A stretch of 64,000 nucleotides of DNA from contig NZ_JAASQN010000001.1 in the NCBI RefSeq assembly GCF_011762125.1, positions 1,116,001 to 1,180,000 on the forward strand, written 5' to 3'. This DNA is from Sphingopyxis panaciterrae (GTDB lineage: Bacteria; Pseudomonadota; Alphaproteobacteria; Sphingomonadales; Sphingomonadaceae). Under the pieces are notes generated by a model. It did no database searches, had not been told where the DNA came from, and worked only from the letters and a program-made list of their open reading frames with translations. Below, in pieces: positions 56,406 through 64,000 of this stretch (position 1 is its first letter; every line of letters starts with the position of its first letter). Made by a program: the position numbers and the translations under genes.

Positions 56406-57869
56406 ATGGATATCGCGTTCGACAACAGTTTCCACGATGCGATGGAAGGCTTTTATGCGCCCGCCGAGGCTGCGGTGCCGGCGGCGCCGGCGTTGCTGGT
56501 CTTCAATCATTCGCTCGCCGCATCGCTCGGGCTGGACGTTGCGAATGCCGGTGACGAGCAACTGGCGCGTGTTTTTTCGGGACAAGAGCCTCCCGGCGGC
56601 GCCAATCCGATCGCGCTCGCCTATGCGGGGCACCAGTTCGGCCATTTTTCGTCGCAGCTCGGCGACGGCCGCGCGCTGTTGCTCGGCGAGGTTGTGGCGC
56701 CCGATGGCAAGCGCTTCGATATCCAGCTCAAGGGATCGGGACCGACGCCTTTTTCGCGCAACGGTGACGGCAAGGCGGCGATCGGCCCGGTGCTGCGCGA
56801 GTTTCTGGTGTCCGAGGCAATGGCGGCGATGGGGGTCCCGACGACGCGGGCACTCGCGGCGGTGGCGACCGGCGACCGCGTCCAGCGCGAACGCGCGCAT
56901 CCCGGCGCGGTGCTGACGCGCATCGCGAGCAGCCATATCCGCGTCGGCACCTTCCAGTTCTTCGCCGCGCATTTCGGGGCCGATCATGTCGTCCGGCTTT
57001 CGGATTATACCGTCCGCCGCCATTTTCCCGAGCTTGCCGATGCGGCAAACCCGCATCTGGCGCTGCTCGATCGCGTCATCGGCCTGCAGTGCGATCTTGT
57101 CGCGCACTGGCTCGGGGTGGGTTTCATCCATGGCGTGATGAACACCGACAATGTCGCGATCAGCGGCGAAACGATCGATTATGGTCCGTGCGCCTTCATG
57201 GACCGCTTTGCGGTCGACACGGTGTTCAGTTCGATCGACGCCAATGGCCGCTATGCCTATGGCCGCCAGCCGCAGATCCTGCACTGGAACATGGCGCGCT
57301 TCGCCGAAGCCCTGCTACCCGCAATCAACGCCGTCGATCCCGCCGATGTCGAGCGGGCGAAGGCGTTGGTGACGGCGATTCCCGATCGTTTTCGCGAGGC
57401 GTGGTTCACGCGGATGCGGACGAAGCTTGGCCTCGCCAACGCTGACGACGCCGATGCCGAGCTGATCGATGGCCTGTTCGACGAACTCGAACGGCTGCGC
57501 GTCGATTTCACCTCCTTCTTTCGCGCCCTCGCGATGCTGCTGCGCGGCGATGCGGCGATGATGGAAGCCTTGCTGCCCGATCCCGACGCGATGGCGCCGT
57601 GGATCGCCGGCTGGTGGGCGCAGCTCGAGCGCGAAACCACCGGTCCGGCCTTGCGCGCTGCGGCGATGGACGCGGTGAACCCGCTCTATATTCCGCGCAA
57701 CCATATGGTCGAAGCCGCGCTCGCCGCCGCCGAAGCAGGCGACATGGCACCGTGGACGGCTTTGCTCGACGTCGTGCGCCATCCCTATGCGGTGCGTGCC
57801 GGGTGCGAGGCGTTTGCCGAACCCGCCCCCGAAGATTCGGGCCCGTATCGAACCTTTTGCGGAACCTGA
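56406..57869 (+). CDS. selO: Protein adenylyltransferase SelO (YdiU family)
   Basis: 487-residue pseudokinase-fold AMPylase. YAGHQFGHFSSQLGDGRALL, DIQLKGSGPTPFSRNGDGKA, VATGDRVQRER and NTDNVAISGETIDYGPCAF (metal and catalytic loop) are hallmarks. The protein ends FCGT, keeping the conserved C-terminal Cys that is selenocysteine in some relatives. SelO transfers AMP to proteins in redox stress. AAGGAG ribosome binding site 6 bases before ATG. Confidence 0.96.
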   Translation: MDIAFDNSFHDAMEGFYAPAEAAVPAAPALLVFNHSLAASLGLDVANAGDEQLARVFSGQEPPGGANPIALAYAGHQFGHFSSQLGDGRALLLGEVVAPDGKRFDIQLKGSGPTPFSRNGDGKAAIGPVLREFLVSEAMAAMGVPTTRALAAVATGDRVQRERAHPGAVLTRIASSHIRVGTFQFFAAHFGADHVVRLSDYTVRRHFPELADAANPHLALLDRVIGLQCDLVAHWLGVGFIHGVMNTDNVAISGETIDYGPCAFMDRFAVDTVFSSIDANGRYAYGRQPQILHWNMARFAEALLPAINAVDPADVERAKALVTAIPDRFREAWFTRMRTKLGLANADDADAELIDGLFDELERLRVDFTSFFRALAMLLRGDAAMMEALLPDPDAMAPWIAGWWAQLERETTGPALRAAAMDAVNPLYIPRNHMVEAALAAAEAGDMAPWTALLDVVRHPYAVRAGCEAFAEPAPEDSGPYRTFCGT

Positions 57870-58015
57870 GCCGGTCAGGCTCGTTGGAACCATGGTCAGC
57901 GGCCGGGCAGGGGATCGACCTATCGCAATAAGCACCCCTCGGGACAGGTTTCCCCGTAAAATCCGGTTGCGCCGCCGCGCTGCCGAGGCCACAAGTGCGC
58001 GATCGGCTGTGACAG

Positions 58016-60400
58016 ATGCAAAATTCTGAAAAACCTTGTCAATTGCATCGGTGCCGGATTCCGCGCCTGCGCGGGCTATTGATCGTCTCGACATCGTTTC
58101 TATGTGTCGCCTGGGCCGGCTCTGCCGCAGCGCAGCAGGTCGAGCCGCCGCGTGTCGTGCCGACGCTGGAGGCGCAAGATAACAGTCCGATAGCGGTCCC
58201 GAGCCCGCCCCCGCCCGACGTGCAACTACCCGAAGTGGCGCCGATCATCGGCGATGAAGAGTTTCAGAAGGCCATTCCCGCGATCAGCGCCGAGGATGAT
58301 CCCGAACTCGACCGGCCGCTCGAATCGATGGCTGAATTCGAAAAGCGCCAGGCGGCCGAAGCGACGAAGAAGCCTGGCGATGCGGCTGTGACCTCGACCA
58401 TCGAGGCGCAGCCGCCCGAGGTCGGCGGCGTCCCCGTGCCCGCGCTGGCGGACGGCGACAGCGTCGAAGTCATCGGCGATGCGCCGATCACCGACACCGA
58501 ACTCGCCGCACCGCTGCCGCCGCTCGAGAATTTCAATGTCGAGCCCGTCGTCTTTGCAGAAGCCGAGGATGCCGATGCCAACCGGGCCGTCGCCTATACG
58601 GTGCAGGTCAACGGCCTTGCGCCCGCCGACGATTCGACCGACGTCGACCTCGCCGATCTGTTCGGCGACCTGTCGGCGCTCTACGGCGGCGACGGCAAGG
58701 CCGATAATGCCGCGATGGTCCGCGCGCGGCTGAGCGCCGACGGCGAACTGATGCAGCGCGTCCTGGCGTCCGAGGGCTATTATGACGCAGTGGTCGCGAC
58801 GCGGATCGAGCGGACGCCGCAGCCCGCCGATAGCGGGAACGGCAAGGCGGGCGCCGCGCGCGGGGCGGCGAGCGGCGAGGCCAACCGGGGCAACCGCGGC
58901 CCGATCGTCGCGGTGATCGATGTCACCCCGGGAAAGCGCTATACCTTCTCCGACATCGTCATCAACGCCGCGGCGACGGTGCCGCCAGGGTTGATCAACG
59001 ATAATTTCCCGCTGGCGATCGGCGAGCCGATCGTCGCCCAGCGGGTCCAGGGCGCCGAGGCAGCGATCGCGCTCAAGCTGCCCGAAGAGGGCTATCCGTT
59101 CGCCAAGGTCGGGCAGCGCGACATATTGCTCGACGGTGCGACCGGCGACGCGGTCTACACGCTGCCGGTCGAGATCGGCAAACGATCGCGCTTCGGCGGG
59201 ATCGAGACCAAGGGCGACCTGGCCTTCGATGCCGAACATGTCGAGGTGCTGTCGCGTTTCAAGCGCGGCGACCTCTACGACAGTCGCAAGGTCGACGATT
59301 TGCGGCAAGCGCTCGTCGCGACCGGGTTGTTCTCGAGCATCGCCGCCGAGCCGCAGGCGACGGGCGAAAGCGCGGGCGACGACACCGAATATGTGACGAT
59401 GCTGGTGACGCAGGATGCGGGACCCCCGCGTACCCTGGCCGCCAGCGCGGGTTACGGAACGGGCGAGGGCATCAGGCTGGAGGGAAGCTGGACCCACCGC
59501 AACCTCTTCCCGCCCGAAGGCGCGCTGATCGGCCGCGCCGTCATCGGCACGCAGGAGCAGGGTATCGGCGCGACTTTCCGCCGCTCGAACGCCGGCAAGC
59601 GCGACCGCACGTTCGAACTCGTCGCCGAGGCAACACGCAGCAATTATAATGCATTCGAAGCATTGACCGGGCGCGTCGGCTTCCGCGTCAGCCGCGATTC
59701 GACCCCGATCTGGCAGAAGAAGCTGACCTATGCCTATGGCGCCGAGCTCATCGCGACGAGCGAGGATGACTATGATTTCGACCTCGGCCGCCGCAACCGC
59801 GATTTCTATACCATCCTCGGCCTGACGGGTCAGGTCGGGATCGATCGCACCGACAGTTTGCTCGATCCCACCAAGGGGTTCCGGGTGACGACGTTGGTCC
59901 AGCCCGAGGGATCGCTCGCGGGCCGCTTCTCACCCTATGGCCGACTGCGCATCGACGCGAGCGGCTATTATCCGGTAACGGACAGCATCGTGCTCGCGGG
60001 TCGCGTCCGCGTCGGGTCGATCCTCGGCGCCGCGCGCGAGCGGCTCGCGCCGTCGCGGCGCTTTTATGCGGGCGGCGGCGGCTCGGTGCGCGGCTATGGT
60101 TATCAGGAACTGGGGCCCAAGGACCCCAACAACGACCCGATCGGGGGACGCAGCGTCAACGAGGCGGCGTTCGAGGCGCGCTATCGATTCGGCAATTTCG
60201 GCATCGTCGGCTTCGTTGACGCCGGGCAGGTCTATCGCGGATCGACCCCGACCTTCTCCAACCTGCGCTTCGGTGCCGGGCTCGGCGCGCGCTATTATAC
60301 GAACTTCGGCCCGATGCGCCTCGACATCGCGACCCCGATCGGCCGCAAGCCGGGCGAGGCGCTGGTCGCCGTCTATGTCTCGATCGGGCAGGCATTCTGA
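58016..60400 (+). CDS. tamA: Translocation and assembly module outer-membrane protein TamA
   Basis: 794 residues, longer than usual. Signal peptide (LLIVSTSFLCVAWAGSAAAQQ), then about 150 residues of Pro/Glu/Asp/Ala-rich, low-complexity sequence, POTRA domains (about 195-460; TPGKRYTFSDIVI, GEPIVAQRVQGAE), and a 16-strand Omp85 barrel from about 470, with the GGGGSVRGYGYQELGPKD lid motif and terminal GQAF. Omp85-family insertase that works with TamB. Stop overlaps the tamB start (TGATG). Confidence 0.92.
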   Translation: MQNSEKPCQLHRCRIPRLRGLLIVSTSFLCVAWAGSAAAQQVEPPRVVPTLEAQDNSPIAVPSPPPPDVQLPEVAPIIGDEEFQKAIPAISAEDDPELDRPLESMAEFEKRQAAEATKKPGDAAVTSTIEAQPPEVGGVPVPALADGDSVEVIGDAPITDTELAAPLPPLENFNVEPVVFAEAEDADANRAVAYTVQVNGLAPADDSTDVDLADLFGDLSALYGGDGKADNAAMVRARLSADGELMQRVLASEGYYDAVVATRIERTPQPADSGNGKAGAARGAASGEANRGNRGPIVAVIDVTPGKRYTFSDIVINAAATVPPGLINDNFPLAIGEPIVAQRVQGAEAAIALKLPEEGYPFAKVGQRDILLDGATGDAVYTLPVEIGKRSRFGGIETKGDLAFDAEHVEVLSRFKRGDLYDSRKVDDLRQALVATGLFSSIAAEPQATGESAGDDTEYVTMLVTQDAGPPRTLAASAGYGTGEGIRLEGSWTHRNLFPPEGALIGRAVIGTQEQGIGATFRRSNAGKRDRTFELVAEATRSNYNAFEALTGRVGFRVSRDSTPIWQKKLTYAYGAELIATSEDDYDFDLGRRNRDFYTILGLTGQVGIDRTDSLLDPTKGFRVTTLVQPEGSLAGRFSPYGRLRIDASGYYPVTDSIVLAGRVRVGSILGAARERLAPSRRFYAGGGGSVRGYGYQELGPKDPNNDPIGGRSVNEAAFEARYRFGNFGIVGFVDAGQVYRGSTPTFSNLRFGAGLGARYYTNFGPMRLDIATPIGRKPGEALVAVYVSIGQAF

Positions 60401-63400
60401 TGGCCGACGACGCGCCCGAGATCGTCGTGGAAGAGAAGAGCGCGCCGCCATCCTGGCCGCTGCGTATCCTGCGCTGGATCGGGCTGGCGCTGCTCGGACT
60501 CATCCTGCTCTTCGCGCTGTTTCTCGTCGGGCTGAACAGCGACGCCGGGCGGCGGTTCGTCGTCACCCAGATCGAGAAATATGAATTCGAAAACGGGATG
60601 AAGATCGGCATCGGCCGGCTCGACGGGTCGCTGTTCAGCGCGATGACGATCCGCGATTTCACGCTGTCCGATCCCAAGGGCGTCTTCCTCGCCTCGCCTG
60701 AGCTCAAGGTCGACTGGCGGCCGCTGCGCTATCTGGCGAACCATGTCGACGTCCGCTCGGCGACCGCGAAGACGATCACCATGCAGCGGATTCCGGCGTT
60801 CAAGCCGGTGCCCGACACCGGCGAGCCGCTGCTCCCCGATATCGACATCGACGTCGGCATGCTGCGGGTCGACCGTTTCGTCTTCGAGCCTGCGGTCGCC
60901 GGCGAGCGGCAGGAAGCGCGGCTGAACGGCAAGATCGCGATCGCCGACCGGCGCGCGCAGGTGACCGCCGATGCCGAGACGATCGGCGCCAAGGCGAAGG
61001 GCGACACGCTGAAGCTGCTGCTCGATGCGGTGCCCGAGGCGAACCGGCTCGCGATGACGCTCGACGTCAATGCCCCGCAGGGCGGCGTGCTCGCGGCGAT
61101 GGGCGGGTTCAAGGAGCCGCTGACCGCGAAACTCGACGGGCGCGGCGACTGGAAGGCGTGGAACGGCAATCTGACCGCCAATCTCGGCGCCGCGCCGCTG
61201 GCCCGGCTGGCGCTGACCGCGCGCGACGGGACCTTCGCTGTCAAGGGCACGGCGCAGGCGTCGCGGCTGCTGACGGGCCCCGCCGCCGAAATATTGGGCA
61301 GCGAAACCGCGATCGACCTGACCGCGCGGCTTCAGGATCGCAAGGCGGCGATTGACGGGCGGCTGGCGTCCGACGCGGCGCGGCTGGGGATCAGCGGCGG
61401 TATCGATATGGGCAATAGCCGCTACGACGGGCTGCAACTTGCGGTCAATATTCTGCGGCCGGGCGCCATTGCGCCCGCGGTGCGCGCGAACGGCCTGCGC
61501 GCGACCGCGAAGCTCGACGGGGCATTCGCGCTGCCGACGGTCGAATATCAGGCGAACGCCAACAGCCTCGCGGTCAACGACATCGTCGTCGAGACGCTGA
61601 GCCTGGCGGGCAAGGCGCGGGTCGACGCCGACCAGATTATCATTCCCGTCGCCGGGCGCGCCGCGCGGATTCGCGGGCTCGATACCGTGGCCGGCGGGAC
61701 ATTGGTGCAGGTACGGCTCGACGGCGATCTGGCCTATGCGGGCGGCCGGATCCTCAGCGACAATCTGCGGCTGCGTTCGCCGCGCATCGACGCCAAGGCG
61801 ATCATCATCGCCGACCTGAACAAGGGCTTCTACACCGGCGCGATCGACGGGCGGATCAACGATTACCGCATCGAAAGCGTCGGTATTTTCGATATCGACA
61901 CCGACGCCGATCTGAAGACTGCGCCGAACGGCGGGTTCGAGATTGCCGGCCGGGTGCGCGCGCGGTCGACGCGGCTGTTCAATTCGGGGGTGCGCGATTT
62001 CCTCGGTGGCAATGCGACGGCATCGAGCGATGTCCGCTATGGCACCGACGGTGTCATCCGCTTCGCCAATCTGCGAATGACAGCGCCGCGGCTGCGCGTC
62101 ACCGGCGGGCAGGGCAGCTATGCGCCGAACGGCCAGATTCAGCTCGCGGCGCGGGCGCATTCGACCGACTATGGTCCGGTGGGCATCCAGCTCGCCGGAA
62201 CGATCAGCGATCCGCGCGCGGTGGTCACCGCCGAACGGCCGGGGCTTGGCATCGGCCTCGCCAATCTGGTCGCGCGGATCACCGGCGCGCCGAACGGCTA
62301 CCGCCTCGCGGCGACGGGCGACACCGACTATGGCCCGCTTTCGGCCGATGTCGTGCTGCTGCTGGCGTCGGGGCCGCTGACAATCGATATCGAGCGCGGC
62401 GACCTGTCGGGGATCGGCTTTAACGGGCGCATCGTGCAGAGCGAGGCCGGGCCGTTCACCGGACAGCTCAACGCGTCGGGACAGGGGCTGGGCGGGCTCG
62501 TCCGGCTGACCGCTGCGGGTAAATATCAGGCGGCGGCGATCAACGTGCGCGCGAACAATGTCGTGCTGCCCGGACCCGCGCAGCTCAACGTCGGGTCGGC
62601 GATCGTCGATGCCGATGTTACCCTCTATGACCAGCCGCATATCGTCGCCGACGTCCAGATCGCCGACACGCGCATTCGCGATTATGACATTGCGGTCGGG
62701 CGCGTGAAGATCGATTATCGCGACGGCAGCGGCAAGGCGCAGGCGTTGGTCGAAGGGACGAGCGGGGTGCCCTTCCGCATCGCCGCCAACGCCGACCTGC
62801 AGCCGAAACTGTGGCGCGCGTCGGTGCAGGGCCGCGCCACGGGCATCAACTTCCGCACCGTCTCGCCCGCGCGGATCATCCCCGGCGCCGACGGATATGA
62901 ACTGCTGCCGACCAACATCAACCTCGGGCGCGGCAGCAACGCGCGCGTCGCCGGGCGCTTCGGCGACGGCATCATGATCCAGAGCCGCCTCGACCGCGTC
63001 AACATGGCGATCCTCAACACCGTCTATCCCGACATGGGGCTGGGCGGGCGCGCGACCGGCAGCATCGATTTCGAACAGGCGAATTCGGATAGCTTCCCGC
63101 GCGCCGACGCGCGGCTGACGATCGACGATTTCACGCGCACCACCGCGGCGTCGGTCAGCCAGCCGGTCGACGTCAATTTCGCCGGCAAGCTGCTGACCGA
63201 CGGCGGCGAGGCGCGCGCGGTGATGCGCAAGCGCGGCAGCGTAATCGGTCGCATGCAGGCATCGCTGCGGCCGCTGGGACCCGGTGCAGGCAGCTGGATG
63301 GAGCGATTACAGGCGGCGCCACTCGGCGGCGGCATTCGTTACAATGGCCCGGCCGACACGCTTTATTCCTTCTTCGGACCCGCCGACCAGCATGTGTCGG

Positions 63401-64000
63401 GACCGATCGCGGTCGCCGCTGACTTTAGTTGCAGCGTCGCCGACCCTTGCCTGCAGGGTGTCGTGCGCGGCAAAGACATGATCTATGAAAACCAGACCTA
63501 TGGCACGCGGCTGACCAACATGGCCGTGAACGGCCGCTTCACCGGCAACCGGCTGGAGATCGAGCAGCTGACCGCGACCGCGGGCGACGGCAGCATCCAG
63601 GCGAAGGGCTATATCAGCCTCGCGTCGGCCGATGGTTATCCGATGAATATCTCGGCGACGCTCGACAATGCGCGGCTGGCGCGGAGCGAGAATATCGCGG
63701 CGCGTGCGACAGGAACACTGACCCTTGAAAAGGTCGCCGGGCAAACCGCGCTGCTTTCGGGCGACCTTCGGCTTCCCGAAACGCGCTACAAGATCGTGCT
63801 CGAGGGCGCGGCGAAGGTTCCTGTCCTCACCGGCATACGCCGCAAGCCGCCGACGGGGCGGCGGCGGATCACCGGCGATGGCCTCGCCGCGGTTGGCGGC
63901 AGCCTGTTCGACCTTATCCGCCTCAACATCCACCTGCGCGCGCCCGACGAAATCTATGTCAGCGGCATGGGGCTGGAATCCGAATGGCAGGCCGACGTCA
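60400..64000 (+). CDS. tamB: Translocation and assembly module protein TamB (partial, 3' end beyond window)
   Basis: Open for 1200 codons from ATG 60400 to the window edge, with no stop. One N-terminal transmembrane helix (about residues 21-44, WIGLALLGLILLFALFLVGL), then repetitive beta-strand sequence of the AsmA/TamB bridge type (for example VRLDGDLAYAGGRILSDNLR), which spans the periplasm and moves lipids/proteins to TamA. The conserved DUF490 region lies beyond the end. Overlap TGATG with tamA gives coupled translation. Confidence 0.93.
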   Translation, partial: MADDAPEIVVEEKSAPPSWPLRILRWIGLALLGLILLFALFLVGLNSDAGRRFVVTQIEKYEFENGMKIGIGRLDGSLFSAMTIRDFTLSDPKGVFLASPELKVDWRPLRYLANHVDVRSATAKTITMQRIPAFKPVPDTGEPLLPDIDIDVGMLRVDRFVFEPAVAGERQEARLNGKIAIADRRAQVTADAETIGAKAKGDTLKLLLDAVPEANRLAMTLDVNAPQGGVLAAMGGFKEPLTAKLDGRGDWKAWNGNLTANLGAAPLARLALTARDGTFAVKGTAQASRLLTGPAAEILGSETAIDLTARLQDRKAAIDGRLASDAARLGISGGIDMGNSRYDGLQLAVNILRPGAIAPAVRANGLRATAKLDGAFALPTVEYQANANSLAVNDIVVETLSLAGKARVDADQIIIPVAGRAARIRGLDTVAGGTLVQVRLDGDLAYAGGRILSDNLRLRSPRIDAKAIIIADLNKGFYTGAIDGRINDYRIESVGIFDIDTDADLKTAPNGGFEIAGRVRARSTRLFNSGVRDFLGGNATASSDVRYGTDGVIRFANLRMTAPRLRVTGGQGSYAPNGQIQLAARAHSTDYGPVGIQLAGTISDPRAVVTAERPGLGIGLANLVARITGAPNGYRLAATGDTDYGPLSADVVLLLASGPLTIDIERGDLSGIGFNGRIVQSEAGPFTGQLNASGQGLGGLVRLTAAGKYQAAAINVRANNVVLPGPAQLNVGSAIVDADVTLYDQPHIVADVQIADTRIRDYDIAVGRVKIDYRDGSGKAQALVEGTSGVPFRIAANADLQPKLWRASVQGRATGINFRTVSPARIIPGADGYELLPTNINLGRGSNARVAGRFGDGIMIQSRLDRVNMAILNTVYPDMGLGGRATGSIDFEQANSDSFPRADARLTIDDFTRTTAASVSQPVDVNFAGKLLTDGGEARAVMRKRGSVIGRMQASLRPLGPGAGSWMERLQAAPLGGGIRYNGPADTLYSFFGPADQHVSGPIAVAADFSCSVADPCLQGVVRGKDMIYENQTYGTRLTNMAVNGRFTGNRLEIEQLTATAGDGSIQAKGYISLASADGYPMNISATLDNARLARSENIAARATGTLTLEKVAGQTALLSGDLRLPETRYKIVLEGAAKVPVLTGIRRKPPTGRRRITGDGLAAVGGSLFDLIRLNIHLRAPDEIYVSGMGLESEWQADV

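Noticed and set aside
60373-62640. 755-codon open frame on the minus strand
   Set aside because: Antisense to tamB. Composition is Arg/Ala/Asp/His-rich without hydrophobic cores or motifs, and the plus frame reads as a clear TamB protein.

Overview
The window looks like chromosome of a high-GC alphaproteobacterium of the order Sphingomonadales (Sphingopyxis/Sphingomonas-like). This is inferred from gene content and order (aroA-X-cmk-rpsA next to an IHF-beta gene, rodZ-cpoB-tilS-ftsH, the FYDLN zinc-ribbon gene beside tRNA-Ala) and from dense paired palindromic repeats of the type ending CGTCACCCCGG. No database search was possible, so the genus is a guess. I see no phage, insertion sequence, CRISPR array or plasmid function. 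|| Left part, about 1-27 kb, is core housekeeping, mostly on the minus strand: a YadGH-like ABC-2 exporter, ihfB, rpsA, cmk, aroA, a zinc-ribbon protein, tRNA-Ala(GGC), bioF-bioD-bioA, ilvB-ilvH-ilvC, miaA head-to-head with serB, three small genes of unknown function, rodZ-cpoB-tilS-ftsH, and hslV-hslU split by an exported flavoprotein. Nearly every gap here carries a REP-like repeat. || Middle part, about 27-56 kb, is one large surface-polysaccharide locus. On the minus strand wecB-wecC make UDP-ManNAcA. Divergent from them runs an operon with a PPP phosphatase, an O-antigen-ligase-like protein, a Wza-like lipoprotein, a Wzc-like tyrosine kinase, an unknown exported protein and a nucleotide-sugar epimerase. 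A second block follows: wbpA-wbpB-(LpxD-like acyltransferase)-wbpE, a strikingly AT-rich Wzy-like protein, two glycosyltransferases, an acetyltransferase and a Wzx flippase. Then come rfbCBDA for dTDP-rhamnose and a FAD-linked 2-hydroxyacid dehydrogenase. On the opposite strand sit an initiating sugar-phosphate transferase fused to a degenerate SDR domain and a WbpM/CapD 4,6-dehydratase. Together these predict a Wzx/Wzy-dependent polymer built from an N-acetylated 6-deoxyhexosamine primer, a 2,3-diacylamino-uronic acid and rhamnose, exported by Wza/Wzc. || Right part, 56-64 kb: selO (protein AMPylase), then tamA and the first 1200 codons of tamB, which runs off the window. || The most unusual items are (1) a D-amino-acid-oxidase-like protein whose normally C-terminal signature block lies at its N-terminus, as in a circular permutation, behind a Tat/lipoprotein signal; (2) a FAD 2-hydroxyacid dehydrogenase that may recycle the D-2-hydroxyglutarate expected from the WbpB/WbpE pair; (3) an LpxD-like acyltransferase standing where WbpD is expected; (4) the SDR-phosphoglycosyltransferase fusion; and (5) the mosaic AT-rich wzy.
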